Positions 21,377 to 29,581 of a stretch of DNA of 36,103 nt are shown one piece after another. Every line of letters starts with the position of its first letter. Position 1 is the first letter of the stretch. Position numbers and translations under genes: made by a program. Under the pieces are notes generated by a model. That model worked only from the letters and a program-made list of their open reading frames with translations, searched no databases and was not told the DNA's origin. Source of the DNA: Nesterenkonia sp. E16_10 (lineage in GTDB: Bacteria > Actinomycetota > Actinomycetes > Actinomycetales > Micrococcaceae); contig NZ_JADPSA010000003.1 in assembly GCF_017347085.1 (NCBI RefSeq), forward strand, positions 1 to 36,103, given 5' to 3'.

Positions 21377-23587
21377 TCAGCCGCGCTGGATGAACTCGTC
21401 GGCGCCCTCGTGGAGGTCGCGGTACTCCCCCACCGCGGTGCGCAGTCCAGGGTAGTCCGTCCAGCTGGGATCCTTGGCGCTGATCTCGCGCAGCAGCTCG
21501 GAGGCACGCACGATGATCTTCTCGTCTCGGATCGTGCGCAGCAGCTTCAGTGTGGAGGCGCGGCCGGCCTGGGCGGCGCCGAGCACGTCGCCCTCCCGCC
21601 GGCGCTGCAGATCCAGCCGGGCCAGGGTCATCCCGTCGGAGTGTTCCGCCACCTGCTCCAGCCGCTCCAGGGAGGGGTGTCCGTCGGGCAGCCGGGTCAC
21701 CAGCAGCGCGAGCCCGTGGGCACCGCCGCGGCCGATCCGTCCGCGCAGCTGGTGCAGCGTGGAGACTCCGAAGGCGTCGGCGTCGAGCACCGCCATCACC
21801 GTGGCGTTGTGCACGTCCACGCCCACCTCGATCACCGTGGTGCAGATCAGGACGTCGATCTCCCCGCGCTCGAAGCCGGTCATGACCTCTTCCTTCGACG
21901 CCGCATCCATCCGGCCGTGGACCACGGCGCGCCGGGTCCGGCTCAGCAGCGGATGCTCGGCCAGGCGCTGCGCGATCAGCTCCACCGAGGCGTCCTGATC
22001 GGTCTGCACCCCGGTCTCCGGATCCTCGCGCGCATCGGCCTCGCTGATCTTGGGACACACCACGTAGACCTGGTGCCCGGCGGCGACCTCCTCGGCGATC
22101 CGTTCCCAGACCCGACCGATGAACCGGGGACCCTGCACCGTGCGCACCACATGGGTGACGATCGGCTGCCGGCCCCTCGGCAGGCCCTCCAGGGTGGTCA
22201 GCTCCAGGTCCCCGAAGACGGTCATCGCCACCGACCGCGGGATCGGGGTGGCCGACATGACCAGCATGTGCGGGGTGAGCTCGTAGCGGGTGCGCAGCGC
22301 GTCGCGCTGCTCCACCCCGAAGCGGTGCTGCTCATCGACCACGGCCAGGGCCAGGTCCACGAAGTGCACCTGCTCCCCGAGCACCGCGTGGGTGCCGACC
22401 ACCAGCTCGGCGGTGCCGGAGGCGATGTCGAGCAGGGCGCGACGGCGATCGGCGGTGCCCATCGAACCGGTGAGCAGGGTGAGCCCGACCTCGTCGGCGA
22501 GGCCGCCGAGCATCCGGCGCAGCGAGCGTTCATGCTGGGCGGCGAGCACCTCGGTGGGCGCGATCAGCACGGCCTGCCCCCCGGTCTCGAGCACCTGCAG
22601 CATCGCGCGCAGCGCGACCAGGGTCTTGCCGGAGCCCACCTCGCCCTGGAGCAGCCGGTTCATCGGGTGCTCGCGGTCGAGCTCGGCGCCGATGAGCTCC
22701 CCGCAGCGGACCTGACCCTCGGTCAGCGTGAACGGCAGTCCGGCGTCGAACCGGGTGAGCAGTCCAGCCTCCTGAGCCGGCCGCGGCAGGGCCCGCCGGT
22801 GCTGTTCCTGGGCGCGACGCAGGTGCAGCAGCCCCTGGAGCAGGAACGCCTCGTGATAACGCATCCGGCGCAGCCCGCGTTCCGGGTCCTGCATGGTCTC
22901 GGGTCGGTGGATCAGCCGGTAGGCCTCACCCAGGTCCGGCAGCTCCTCGGAGGCGCGGACCTGCTCCGGCAGCGGCTCGGGCCAGGCGGAGAAGTCGATG
23001 AGGTCCAGCAGGATCTCGATGCAGTCCAGGATCCGGAAGCTGCTGATCCCTGAGGTGGCCGGATACAGCGGGACCGGGGTCTTGCCCCGGTTCAGTGCGC
23101 GCGGCAGCTCGGCGGCGCCCAGCGGGTCCGCCTCCGGGTCCACCTGGTCGGTGATGGTCTCCGGGTCGGCGTCGACCAGCACGGTGAAGTCGGGGTTGTT
23201 CAGGGTGGGGCGGTCGCGGTAGCTGCCCACCTTGCCGTGGAAGATCGCCCGAGCCCCCTGAGTCAGCTGGCGGCCCACGCTCCAGCCGTTGAAGAACGCC
23301 ATCTTCAGCGAGTTGCCCTCGTCATCGGTGACCCAGACCTCGGCCAGGGAGCCGCGCCGGTTCGCCATCTTGCGCACCGAGACCCCGGTGACCTCGGCGA
23401 TCAGGCTGACATGTTCCCCCGCCGCGGGCAGGTCGCGGAAGGAGGAGAGCTGGCCGAACTCGATCCAGCGGCGCGGATAGTGCTGCAGCAGCTGCGCGGC
23501 GGTGGTGATGCCCAGCCCCTGCTCAAGCGTCTTCGCCGATTCCGCGCCGATGATCCGGCTCAGCTCGGTGGAGGGAAGCACGTCCAC
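21377..23587 (-). CDS. recG: ATP-dependent DNA helicase RecG
   Basis: A 736-residue branched-DNA helicase that remodels stalled replication forks and Holliday junctions. The N-terminal wedge/OB domain (about 1-220) includes the EHVSLIAEVTGVSVRK strand. The helicase core has Walker A GEVGSGKT, motif Ia VLIAPTEVLAAQHERSL, Walker B AVVDEQHRFGVEQR (DEQH box), motif III MSATPIPRSVAMTVFGD, and the C-terminal VVHGRMDAASKEEVM, ICTTVIEVGVDVHNATVM and LHQLRGRIGRGGAHGLALL motifs. Length and motif order are standard. The start is GTG with AGGAG 10 bases upstream. It lies 7 bases after the DAK2 gene, in one likely operon with rsmD. Confidence 0.97.
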   Translation of the reverse strand: MDVLPSTELSRIIGAESAKTLEQGLGITTAAQLLQHYPRRWIEFGQLSSFRDLPAAGEHVSLIAEVTGVSVRKMANRRGSLAEVWVTDDEGNSLKMAFFNGWSVGRQLTQGARAIFHGKVGSYRDRPTLNNPDFTVLVDADPETITDQVDPEADPLGAAELPRALNRGKTPVPLYPATSGISSFRILDCIEILLDLIDFSAWPEPLPEQVRASEELPDLGEAYRLIHRPETMQDPERGLRRMRYHEAFLLQGLLHLRRAQEQHRRALPRPAQEAGLLTRFDAGLPFTLTEGQVRCGELIGAELDREHPMNRLLQGEVGSGKTLVALRAMLQVLETGGQAVLIAPTEVLAAQHERSLRRMLGGLADEVGLTLLTGSMGTADRRRALLDIASGTAELVVGTHAVLGEQVHFVDLALAVVDEQHRFGVEQRDALRTRYELTPHMLVMSATPIPRSVAMTVFGDLELTTLEGLPRGRQPIVTHVVRTVQGPRFIGRVWERIAEEVAAGHQVYVVCPKISEADAREDPETGVQTDQDASVELIAQRLAEHPLLSRTRRAVVHGRMDAASKEEVMTGFERGEIDVLICTTVIEVGVDVHNATVMAVLDADAFGVSTLHQLRGRIGRGGAHGLALLVTRLPDGHPSLERLEQVAEHSDGMTLARLDLQRRREGDVLGAAQAGRASTLKLLRTIRDEKIIVRASELLREISAKDPSWTDYPGLRTAVGEYRDLHEGADEFIQRG

Positions 23588-23594
23588 GCGGGGA

Positions 23595-24761
23595 TCACTC
23601 CTGGTCTCGGGCCGGCGGGGCGGCGGGACTACGGTGCAGCGCGGTGGCGGCGTAGGACTCCACCGGGCCGGCGGCGTGCACGGTGGTGCTGGTGCGCGGC
23701 TCCTCGAGGGTGTGCACGTGGATCCGCCAGCGATAGGTGCCCTCCGCGTCGGGGTTCGCGTCGATCGGGGTCACGATCACCGAGTCGCCGAGATCATCGA
23801 GCTGGTGGCGCAGCGAGGCGGCCCCGAGCGGATCCAGCCGGACGGTGCACATCACCTCGGCTCCATCCAGCGCCGGGGTCCCGGTGAGCCGCTCTGCCGA
23901 CGAGCCGGCATCCGGCCCAGACTGCTGGCCTCCGGGCTGCTGATCTGCGGCGTCACGATGCCTAAGGCGGTGATCTCCGGTTCTCTCGCCCTCGGGGGGT
24001 TGCTGCCAGCCGGGCAGGCTCTGCAGCGGCGCGAAGTCCATGGCGATGCCGGTGATGGTCGAGTGCAGCGCGATCAGCACCACCAGCAGTCCGGCTCCCC
24101 CGGAGTCCACCACGTTCGCGCGCTGCAGCGCCGGCAGCTGCTCCCGGGTGGCCTGCACCGCGAGGAAGGCCCGGGAGACCACGTAGGGCATGGCGGCCTC
24201 CAGGGCCGCCCGGCTCTCGGGCTCCTCGGCCTGGAGCGCACGGTGGTGCACCTCGGAGTGCACCGCATCCAGGACCGAGAGCATGGTCCCGGCGACCGGG
24301 TCGGTCAGCGCGGACCAGGACCGGACCTTGGCCCGTTCCAGCGCGTGGGAGAACCCGGAGATGGTGAGTCGCTGCTGACCATGCAGCGGTTCGGCCAGCC
24401 CGGAGATCAGCACCGCGAGCAGGGTGCCGGAGTTCCCATAGGCCTCCGACATCGCCCGGGAGCCGGCGGCGGCGAAGAGCTCGCCCAGGTCCTGGGTGGA
24501 GGAGGCCTCCACGCTGGCCCGGCAGGCTCGGATCGTGGCCAGCATGTTCTCCCCGGTGTCCGAATCGGGGATCGGGAAGACGTTGAGCCGGTTGAGCTGC
24601 TCCACGTTGCGCTCCAGGGCGGATTCGGCCAGGAGGAACCAGCGGTGCACCGCGGCGGCGCCCTTGACCTTGCCCCGCGCGGAGGACCCCGCTCGGGCGT
24701 GGTCCGGCTGTGGCCTCAGCGGAGGTCGCGAGCTCCGCTCATCGCGATGCTGCATACTCAT
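23595..24761 (-). CDS. DAK2-domain protein (FakA/YloV-like)
   Basis: A 388-residue relative of the DAK2 (DhaL-like) kinases, which bind ATP with Mg held by clustered Asp. RLNVFPIPDSDTGENMLATI (about 60-79) is the phosphate/metal motif; usually D-G-D-T-G, here D-S-D-T-G. SEAYGNSGTLLAVLISGL and ANVVDSGGAGLLVVL match the other two ATP-site loops. The C-terminal part (about 305-388) resembles the middle domain of fatty acid kinase subunit A (MCTVRLDPLGAASLRHQLDDLGDSVIVTP). It is shorter than full FakA, as in actinobacterial forms next to recG. Its start overlaps the LCP gene by 23 bases (ATGs at 24761 and 24755). Function in phosphorylating fatty acids is possible but not shown. Confidence 0.85.
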   Translation of the reverse strand: MSMQHRDERSSRPPLRPQPDHARAGSSARGKVKGAAAVHRWFLLAESALERNVEQLNRLNVFPIPDSDTGENMLATIRACRASVEASSTQDLGELFAAAGSRAMSEAYGNSGTLLAVLISGLAEPLHGQQRLTISGFSHALERAKVRSWSALTDPVAGTMLSVLDAVHSEVHHRALQAEEPESRAALEAAMPYVVSRAFLAVQATREQLPALQRANVVDSGGAGLLVVLIALHSTITGIAMDFAPLQSLPGWQQPPEGERTGDHRLRHRDAADQQPGGQQSGPDAGSSAERLTGTPALDGAEVMCTVRLDPLGAASLRHQLDDLGDSVIVTPIDANPDAEGTYRWRIHVHTLEEPRTSTTVHAAGPVESYAATALHRSPAAPPARDQE

Positions 24762-25764
24762 CCAGCGTGCCGTCCGCGAGGGCGGCGGCGATTTCCTCCA
24801 TGGCCTGCTGGTCCTGGTAGAAGATCCACTGGCCGTCGTCGGAGTAGCTGCTCTCCCCGGTGGGGACGGTGAAGAACTCCACCTCGTCCACCGCGCCGCG
24901 CAGGTTCCAGCCCAGCGAGGCCACGGTGCCGGAGCTCAGGCTGTCATCGACGATCAGGTGCGGGGAGAAGGTCTCCACGAGGTCTCGGACCCGGCCGGGG
25001 TTGCTCAGGTTCTCCTGGGTGACGGTCTGATCGATCACGGCCTGGATGAACGCCTGCTGGTTGCGCACCCGCTGGAGGTCGCCGTCGGGGAAGCTCTGCC
25101 GGTGCCGGACGAAGGAGAGCGCCTCCTCGGAGTTCATCTCCTGCTCCCCGGGCTGGAAGGTGAACCCCTGGTTGGTGGTGAAGGGCTGGTCGTAGCTCGA
25201 GTTCACGGTGACCCCGTCCAGCGCGTCGACCAGTCCGGTGAAGCCGAGCATGTCCACCGCGGCCACATGATCGATCCGCACGTCGAAGAGCGACTCGAAG
25301 GTGTCGATCGTCGAGGGAAGCCCGCCCAGGCTCAGCGCGGCGTTGATCTTGTGCTCGCCGTGACCCGGGACCTCCACCCAGAGGTCACGCGGGACCGACA
25401 TGATCTGCACGCTCTCGCGGTCGCTGGGGACGTGCATCAGCATCATGGTGTCCGAGCGGCCGCCCTGCGGCACCCGGGACAGCTCCTCGGTCTCCCCGGA
25501 GCCGCCGTTCTCATCGGATCCCAGCAGCAGGATGTTGATGGATTCGTCGTCCTCGGCCTTGACAGGGCGACCCTCCTCCTCGGGGAAGCTCTGCTCAAAG
25601 GTCTGCGCATTGTCCTCATAGGCGCTGCTCAAGGAGTTCAGGTAGACCATGCCCGCCACCAGGGCCCCGACGACGACGACGGCCACCACGCTCACAATGA
25701 TCAGCGCGGCACGACGCCCGCGCCGCTTCCGGCGGGGCCTGTCGTGGTCGACCTCATACGTCAT
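24739..25764 (-). CDS. LytR-CpsA-Psr (LCP) family protein, second copy
   Basis: A 341-residue polymer-to-wall ligase of the LCP family. A short basic head (KRRGRRAAL) precedes one transmembrane helix (about 19-43). The domain has INILLLGSDENG, RSDTMMLMHVPSDRESV, IMSVPRDLWVEVPGHGEHKINAALSLGG, IDHVAAVDMLGF, and ALSFVRHRQSFPDGDLQRVRNQQAF with the conserved Arg residues. CAGGAG lies 6 bases before the ATG. It overlaps the DAK2 gene downstream and diverges from a DUF3515 gene. It resembles the LCP protein at 12171 but differs in the linker and sits apart from any glycosyltransferase, so it may handle a different polymer or be the housekeeping copy. Confidence 0.9.
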   Translation of the reverse strand: MTYEVDHDRPRRKRRGRRAALIIVSVVAVVVVGALVAGMVYLNSLSSAYEDNAQTFEQSFPEEEGRPVKAEDDESINILLLGSDENGGSGETEELSRVPQGGRSDTMMLMHVPSDRESVQIMSVPRDLWVEVPGHGEHKINAALSLGGLPSTIDTFESLFDVRIDHVAAVDMLGFTGLVDALDGVTVNSSYDQPFTTNQGFTFQPGEQEMNSEEALSFVRHRQSFPDGDLQRVRNQQAFIQAVIDQTVTQENLSNPGRVRDLVETFSPHLIVDDSLSSGTVASLGWNLRGAVDEVEFFTVPTGESSYSDDGQWIFYQDQQAMEEIAAALADGTLDEYAASR

Positions 25765-25816
25765 CTGATGCTCCTGAAATGGGCAAGTAGCTAGGACTTC
25801 ATACAGAATATGTCAT

Positions 25817-26359
25817 GTGCCTATCAACTCCGGTGACCGCCGTGCTCGCGTCCGCAACGTCTTCCTCACAGTGCTGGGACTGGGGCTGATCAGCGGCTGC
25901 GCCTCGACGGCGACGGTGGAGGCGGCTCCTGACGCGGCGAATCCGGACTGCGCCGACGTGATGCTCGCGGTGCCCGAGGTGCTCGGGGACCACGATCTGC
26001 GACCCACCACCTCCCAGGGCACCGCCGTGTGGGGTGAGCCCAGCCAGGTGGTGATGCGCTGCGGGGTGGTCCCGCCGGGGCCGAGCCCCGAGCACTGTGT
26101 GGGCGCCGACGGCGTGGACTGGCTTGCCCTGGAGGAGGACGAGCAGACCTGGCGGCTGGTCACCTATGGCCGGGACCCCGCCGTGGAGGTGCTGCTGAAC
26201 CTGGACCAGGTCGCCTCCTCCACCGCGATGCTGGGCCTGGCCCCCGCCGTGGCGAAGGTGGAGCAGACCCGCGCCTGCACCACCACCGATCAGGACATCG
26301 AGCAGACCGAGGACGCCCAGGACGTCCAGGAGGGCGAGGCGACCGAGCCGCAGGGCTGA
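25817..26359 (+). CDS. DUF3515 lipoprotein
   Basis: A 180-residue predicted lipoprotein of the actinobacterial DUF3515 family. Hydrophobic residues 14-27 end in the lipobox ISGC (Cys28). The domain includes ANPDCADVMLAVPEVL, AVWGEPSQVVMRCGVVPPGPS, and VDWLALEEDEQTWRLVTYGRDPAVEVLL, with four Cys that could form two disulfides. The acidic C-terminal 25 residues are low complexity. The start is GTG; CAGAAT lies 7 bases upstream as a possible leaderless -10. In actinobacteria the family typically lies beside ddl and thiL; here ddl is adjacent but thiL is almost 10 kb away. Function unknown. Confidence 0.85.
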   Translation: MPINSGDRRARVRNVFLTVLGLGLISGCASTATVEAAPDAANPDCADVMLAVPEVLGDHDLRPTTSQGTAVWGEPSQVVMRCGVVPPGPSPEHCVGADGVDWLALEEDEQTWRLVTYGRDPAVEVLLNLDQVASSTAMLGLAPAVAKVEQTRACTTTDQDIEQTEDAQDVQEGEATEPQG

Positions 26360-26362
26360 GCG

Positions 26363-26383
26363 GCTGAGCCTGGCAGGCTCAGC
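26363..26383. terminator. bidirectional hairpin between DUF3515 and ddl
   Basis: GCTGAGCC (26363-26370) and GGCTCAGC (26376-26383) form a perfect 8-bp stem with a 5-base loop, just after the DUF3515 stop and covering the ddl stop. It could end both convergent transcripts. No T-tract on either side. Confidence 0.6.
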
Positions 26384-27527
26384 GCAGCCCGGCGGGGCGC
26401 TGCAGGGCCAGTGAGATCAGTTCGGTGATCAGTTCGGTGTAGCCGATCCCGGTGGCCTTCCACATCTGCGGGTACATGCTGATCGGGGTGAAGCCGGGCA
26501 TGGTGTTGACCTCATTGATGATCACGTCCCCGCCGGTGGTGTAGAAGAAGTCCGCCCGAGAGATCCCCTCCGCGCCCAGGGCATCGAACGCGAGGACGGC
26601 CTGGCGGCGGATCTCCGCGCTGACCTCCTCGGGCAGCTCGGCCGGGCAGGAGAGGTCCGCGGCCGCGGCGTCGGTGTATTTGGCGGTGAAGTCATAGAAC
26701 TGGTGCGCCTCGGAGCCGTCGTGGACCACGATCTCACCCAGCAGCGAGGCCCGGGCGGAGGATCCGTTCTGGGATCCGAGCACGCCGCACTCGATCTCCC
26801 GACCGTCGATCCCCTGCTCCACGATCACCTTGGGGTCGTGCTTGCGCGCCTCGGCGATGGCGTCCTCGAGCTGCGCGTGGTCCTCGACCCGAGTGATCCC
26901 CATGGAGGAGCCGGCCCGGGAGGGCTTGACGAACACCGGCAGGTTCAGCTCGCGGATCCGTTCCAGCGCCTCGGCCGGGTTCTGGGTCCACTGCCGGTCG
27001 GTCACGGTGACCCAGGGTCCGACGTTCAGGCCGGCGGCGGCGAAGGCGATCTTCATATAGTGCTTGTCCATGGCCAGCGCAGAGCTGAGCACCCCGGCGC
27101 CGACGTAGCTCAGTCCGGCCAGCTCGAGCAGCCCCTGGATGGTGCCGTCCTCGCCGAACGGGCCGTGCAGCAACGGGAAGACCACGTCTACGTGGCCCAG
27201 GGCGGTGGAGCTGCCGTCGGCGTGGACCTCGAGCAGCTCCGCGCGGCGCTCGGAGGAGCCCGCGGGACCCGAGTGCAGCTGGACCGTGGACTCGGTGGGC
27301 AGCACCCGCGGCAGCTCCTCGCCGCCGAAGCCGTGGCTGCGCGGGTCGGTGACCGGGCGGGTCCACTGCCCGGTGGCGGTGATGCCGATGGCCACGACGT
27401 CGAAGGCCTCGGTGTCGATGGCGCCCAGCACTCCGGCGGCGGTCACGCAGCTCACCGAGTGTTCGGAGGACTGTCCGCCGTAGAGCACGAGGACGCGGGG
27501 TTTCAGGACAGGGTCACGCTCGACCAT
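26379..27527 (-). CDS. ddl: D-alanine--D-alanine ligase
   Basis: ATP-grasp ligase that makes the D-Ala-D-Ala end of the peptidoglycan stem peptide. VLVLYGGQSSEHSVSCVTAAGVL is the N-terminal substrate loop (family usually GGxSxEHxVS). FPLLHGPFGEDGTIQGLLEL, the ATP-grasp KPSRAGSSMGITRV, HQFYDFTAKYTD (omega loop with Tyr) and VIINEVNTMPGFTPISMYP (metal-binding Glu/Asn) are all present. It has 382 residues, normal for Ddl. It follows gpsA by 3 bases; GAAGGAAG before the ATG serves as ribosome site. The Tyr in the omega loop is as in ordinary D-Ala-D-Ala ligases, so nothing suggests a D-Ala-D-Lac enzyme. Confidence 0.95.
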   Translation of the reverse strand: MVERDPVLKPRVLVLYGGQSSEHSVSCVTAAGVLGAIDTEAFDVVAIGITATGQWTRPVTDPRSHGFGGEELPRVLPTESTVQLHSGPAGSSERRAELLEVHADGSSTALGHVDVVFPLLHGPFGEDGTIQGLLELAGLSYVGAGVLSSALAMDKHYMKIAFAAAGLNVGPWVTVTDRQWTQNPAEALERIRELNLPVFVKPSRAGSSMGITRVEDHAQLEDAIAEARKHDPKVIVEQGIDGREIECGVLGSQNGSSARASLLGEIVVHDGSEAHQFYDFTAKYTDAAAADLSCPAELPEEVSAEIRRQAVLAFDALGAEGISRADFFYTTGGDVIINEVNTMPGFTPISMYPQMWKATGIGYTELITELISLALQRPAGLR

Positions 27528-27530
27528 CGA

Positions 27531-28550
27531 TCATCTTCCTTCGGCTTTGAGGTCACGGGCCAGCAGCAGCGAGGAGAGCCGGTCCACCGGCAGCACGCCG
27601 TCCAGGACGGCCACCACGGCTTCACAGATCGGCATCTCCACCTCGTGCTGGCGGGCCAGCTCGACCACCGCGGAGCCGGACTTCATGCCCTCGGCGGTCT
27701 GGGAGAGCTGGGCGGTGGCTTCTTCGGCGGTGAACCCCTCGCCCAGGAGTCGGCCGGCGCTGCGGTTGCGCGAGAGCGGGGAGGCGCAGGTCGCGACGAG
27801 GTCCCCGAGCCCGGCGAGGCCGGAGAAGGTCTCCAGGCGTCCGCCCAGCTCGGTGGCGAGCCGGGTGGTCTCGGCGAGGCCGCGGGTGATCACCGAGGCC
27901 TTGGAGTTGTCGCCGAGCTGCTGCCCGTCGCAGATGCCCACGGCCAGGGCGATGACGTTCTTCACGATCCCGGCGATCTCCACCCCGATGACATCGGTGT
28001 TGGTGTAGGGCCGGAAGTAGGCGTTGTTGCACAGCGCCGCGACGCGTTCGGCGGTCTCGGTGCTGGTGCACGCGACCACCGAGGCGGTGGGCTGCTCGCG
28101 GGCGATCTCCATCGCCAGGTTGGGTCCGGAGACCACCACGATCCGCTCCGGCGCCACGTCGAGCTCGGCGCCGATGACCTCGGACATCCGCAGGTCGGTG
28201 CCGCGCTCGAGACCCTTGATCAGCGAGACCAGGATCGCGCCGTCGTGCAGGTTCTCCCGGACCACCTGCAGCTGGGAGCGCAGCGACTGGGCCGGCACGG
28301 CGAGCACGACCACCTCGGCGTCGCGCACCGCCTCGGCCAGGTCGGTGGTGGCGGTGATCATCGCCGGCAGGCGGGTCTCACCGAGGTAGGTGGTGTTGGT
28401 GTGGGACTCGGTGATCTCGGCGGCCACCTCGGGGCGGCGCGCCCAGAGCACCACGGCGGGCTCGGAGCCGCCGAGCACGGCGGAGTCGGCCATCACCTTC
28501 GCGAAGGTGGTGCCCCAGCTGCCGGCGCCCAGCACGGCGATCTTGGTCAC
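27531..28550 (-). CDS. gpsA: glycerol-3-phosphate dehydrogenase [NAD(P)+]
   Basis: Reduces dihydroxyacetone phosphate to sn-glycerol 3-phosphate, the head of phospholipid synthesis. KIAVLGAGSWGTTFAKVMAD is the NAD(P)-binding GxGxWG loop; VVSGPNLAMEIAREQPTASVV, GIVKNVIALAVGICDGQQLGDNSKA (catalytic Lys), and SGLAGLGDLVATCASPLSRNR follow. It has 339 residues. The start is GTG at 28550, overlapping the upstream acyltransferase stop as GTGA. The frame stays open to 29348, but that part is antisense/shadow sequence of the acyltransferase gene. Coupling with a PlsC-like enzyme makes metabolic sense. Confidence 0.96.
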   Translation of the reverse strand: MTKIAVLGAGSWGTTFAKVMADSAVLGGSEPAVVLWARRPEVAAEITESHTNTTYLGETRLPAMITATTDLAEAVRDAEVVVLAVPAQSLRSQLQVVRENLHDGAILVSLIKGLERGTDLRMSEVIGAELDVAPERIVVVSGPNLAMEIAREQPTASVVACTSTETAERVAALCNNAYFRPYTNTDVIGVEIAGIVKNVIALAVGICDGQQLGDNSKASVITRGLAETTRLATELGGRLETFSGLAGLGDLVATCASPLSRNRSAGRLLGEGFTAEEATAQLSQTAEGMKSGSAVVELARQHEVEMPICEAVVAVLDGVLPVDRLSSLLLARDLKAEGR

Positions 28551-29557
28551 GGCTGATCCTCCTGGGCCTCGTCGGGCTTGTTGGTCTTGGGCTGGTCGGT
28601 CTGCGGGCGTTTCGCCTCGGGCTTGTCGGTCACGGGTTGGTCTGTCGCGGGCTGGTCTGTCACGGGCTGCGGGGTCGGGGCGCTCCCCGCCCGGGGTGCG
28701 CGGCGGGGCTGTCGGCGCGGCACCCGTTGACGCAGGCCGCGGTCCCAGATCTGCTCGGGGGGCTCCTGCCCGCGCAGCGCGGCCACACCCTCGGTGAGCG
28801 CGGCCTCGATGCGTTCGGTGGCCTCGGTGAGCACCGAGCGGGTCATCGGGCCCCCGCGCAGGTCGCTCAGGTCGATCGGCTCCCCCACGGTGAGCTGGTA
28901 GCGCTTGCGCGGGAAGAACTTCGGGACCTTCGCATAGGTGCCGAAGAGCTCCTGGACACCCCAGTGAGTGATCGGGATCAGCGGGGCACCGGTGCTCAGC
29001 GCGAGCCGGGCGGCGCCGGTCTTCGCGCGCATCGGCCAGCCCTCGGGGTCCCGGGTGAGAGTCCCCTCGGGGTAGATCATGACCGCGCCGTCGGCCGCGA
29101 GCACCTCCTTGGCCGCCTCGAGCGAGCGGCCGGCGTCGGTGCGGCTGTCCCGGGAGACCGGGATCTGCTTGAGCCCGCTGAACACCTTGCCCAGCACCGG
29201 GATGCGGACCAGCGAGTCCTTGATCAGGAAGTGGAAGGTGTGGCCGCTGCGGTAGACGGCATGGGCCACGATGAGTGGATCGACCTCGCTGACGTGGTTC
29301 GCCACCACGATGAACCCGCCCTGCGGCAGCGTCTCCAGCCCGTGCCATCGCCGGCCCAGGGCCAGGTTCAGCGCCGGGATGCAGACCGCCGCCGCGGCGG
29401 AGAAGCCCAGCCGGGTGCCGCGACCCACGGTGTAGTCCGTGGTGTCCGGCCCCGCCGGCGCGGTGGGCTCAGACCGGCGGCGGCTCGAGCCGGATCTGCG
29501 GCGGCTCGAGCGGCCTCGGCCCTCGACGGGTGCTGGGTCGCTGCTGTGATCGGTCAC
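28547..29557 (-). CDS. PlsC-like 1-acylglycerol-3-phosphate acyltransferase
   Basis: A 336-residue lysophospholipid acyltransferase homologue. The catalytic block I is FIVVANHVSEVDPLIV (NHxxxxD), block III MIYPEGTLTRDPEG (EGT), and block IV PLIPITHWGVQ. A hydrophobic segment near 48-66 likely lies in or on the membrane. The N-terminus has a repeated SSRRRS unit and the C-terminal 60 residues are a charged TDQP-repeat tail, neither part of the enzyme core. The stop overlaps gpsA's GTG. It follows murA by 24 bases in the same operon. The family acylates lysophosphatidate; other acyl acceptors cannot be excluded. Confidence 0.92.
   Translation of the reverse strand: MTDHSSDPAPVEGRGRSSRRRSGSSRRRSEPTAPAGPDTTDYTVGRGTRLGFSAAAAVCIPALNLALGRRWHGLETLPQGGFIVVANHVSEVDPLIVAHAVYRSGHTFHFLIKDSLVRIPVLGKVFSGLKQIPVSRDSRTDAGRSLEAAKEVLAADGAVMIYPEGTLTRDPEGWPMRAKTGAARLALSTGAPLIPITHWGVQELFGTYAKVPKFFPRKRYQLTVGEPIDLSDLRGGPMTRSVLTEATERIEAALTEGVAALRGQEPPEQIWDRGLRQRVPRRQPRRAPRAGSAPTPQPVTDQPATDQPVTDKPEAKRPQTDQPKTNKPDEAQEDQP
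28623..28667 (-). repeat. 15-nt coding repeat (TDQP tail)
   Basis: Three head-to-tail 15-base units (28623-28637, 28638-28652, 28653-28667) encode PVTDQ, PATDQ and PVTDK in the C-terminal tail of the PlsC-like protein; more degenerate units follow. In-frame units of this kind can expand or contract. Confidence 0.7.
29477..29511 (-). repeat. 21-nt coding direct repeat (SSRRRS)
   Basis: GCGGCGGCTCGAGC occurs at 29477-29490 and 29498-29511, a 21-base period that encodes SGSSRRR twice in the N-terminal head of the PlsC-like protein. Confidence 0.7.
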
Positions 29558-29581
29558 AGGGATAGACCCTACCGGCCCGAC

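Noticed and set aside
21260-23053. 597-residue plus-strand frame opposite recG
   Set aside because: Antisense shadow of recG codon usage; no recognisable motif.
28551-29348. Extension of gpsA to a 605-residue protein
   Set aside because: The added part is an Arg/Ala/Pro-rich shadow of the PlsC-like gene in another frame; GpsA homology and a GTGA overlap fix the start at 28550.
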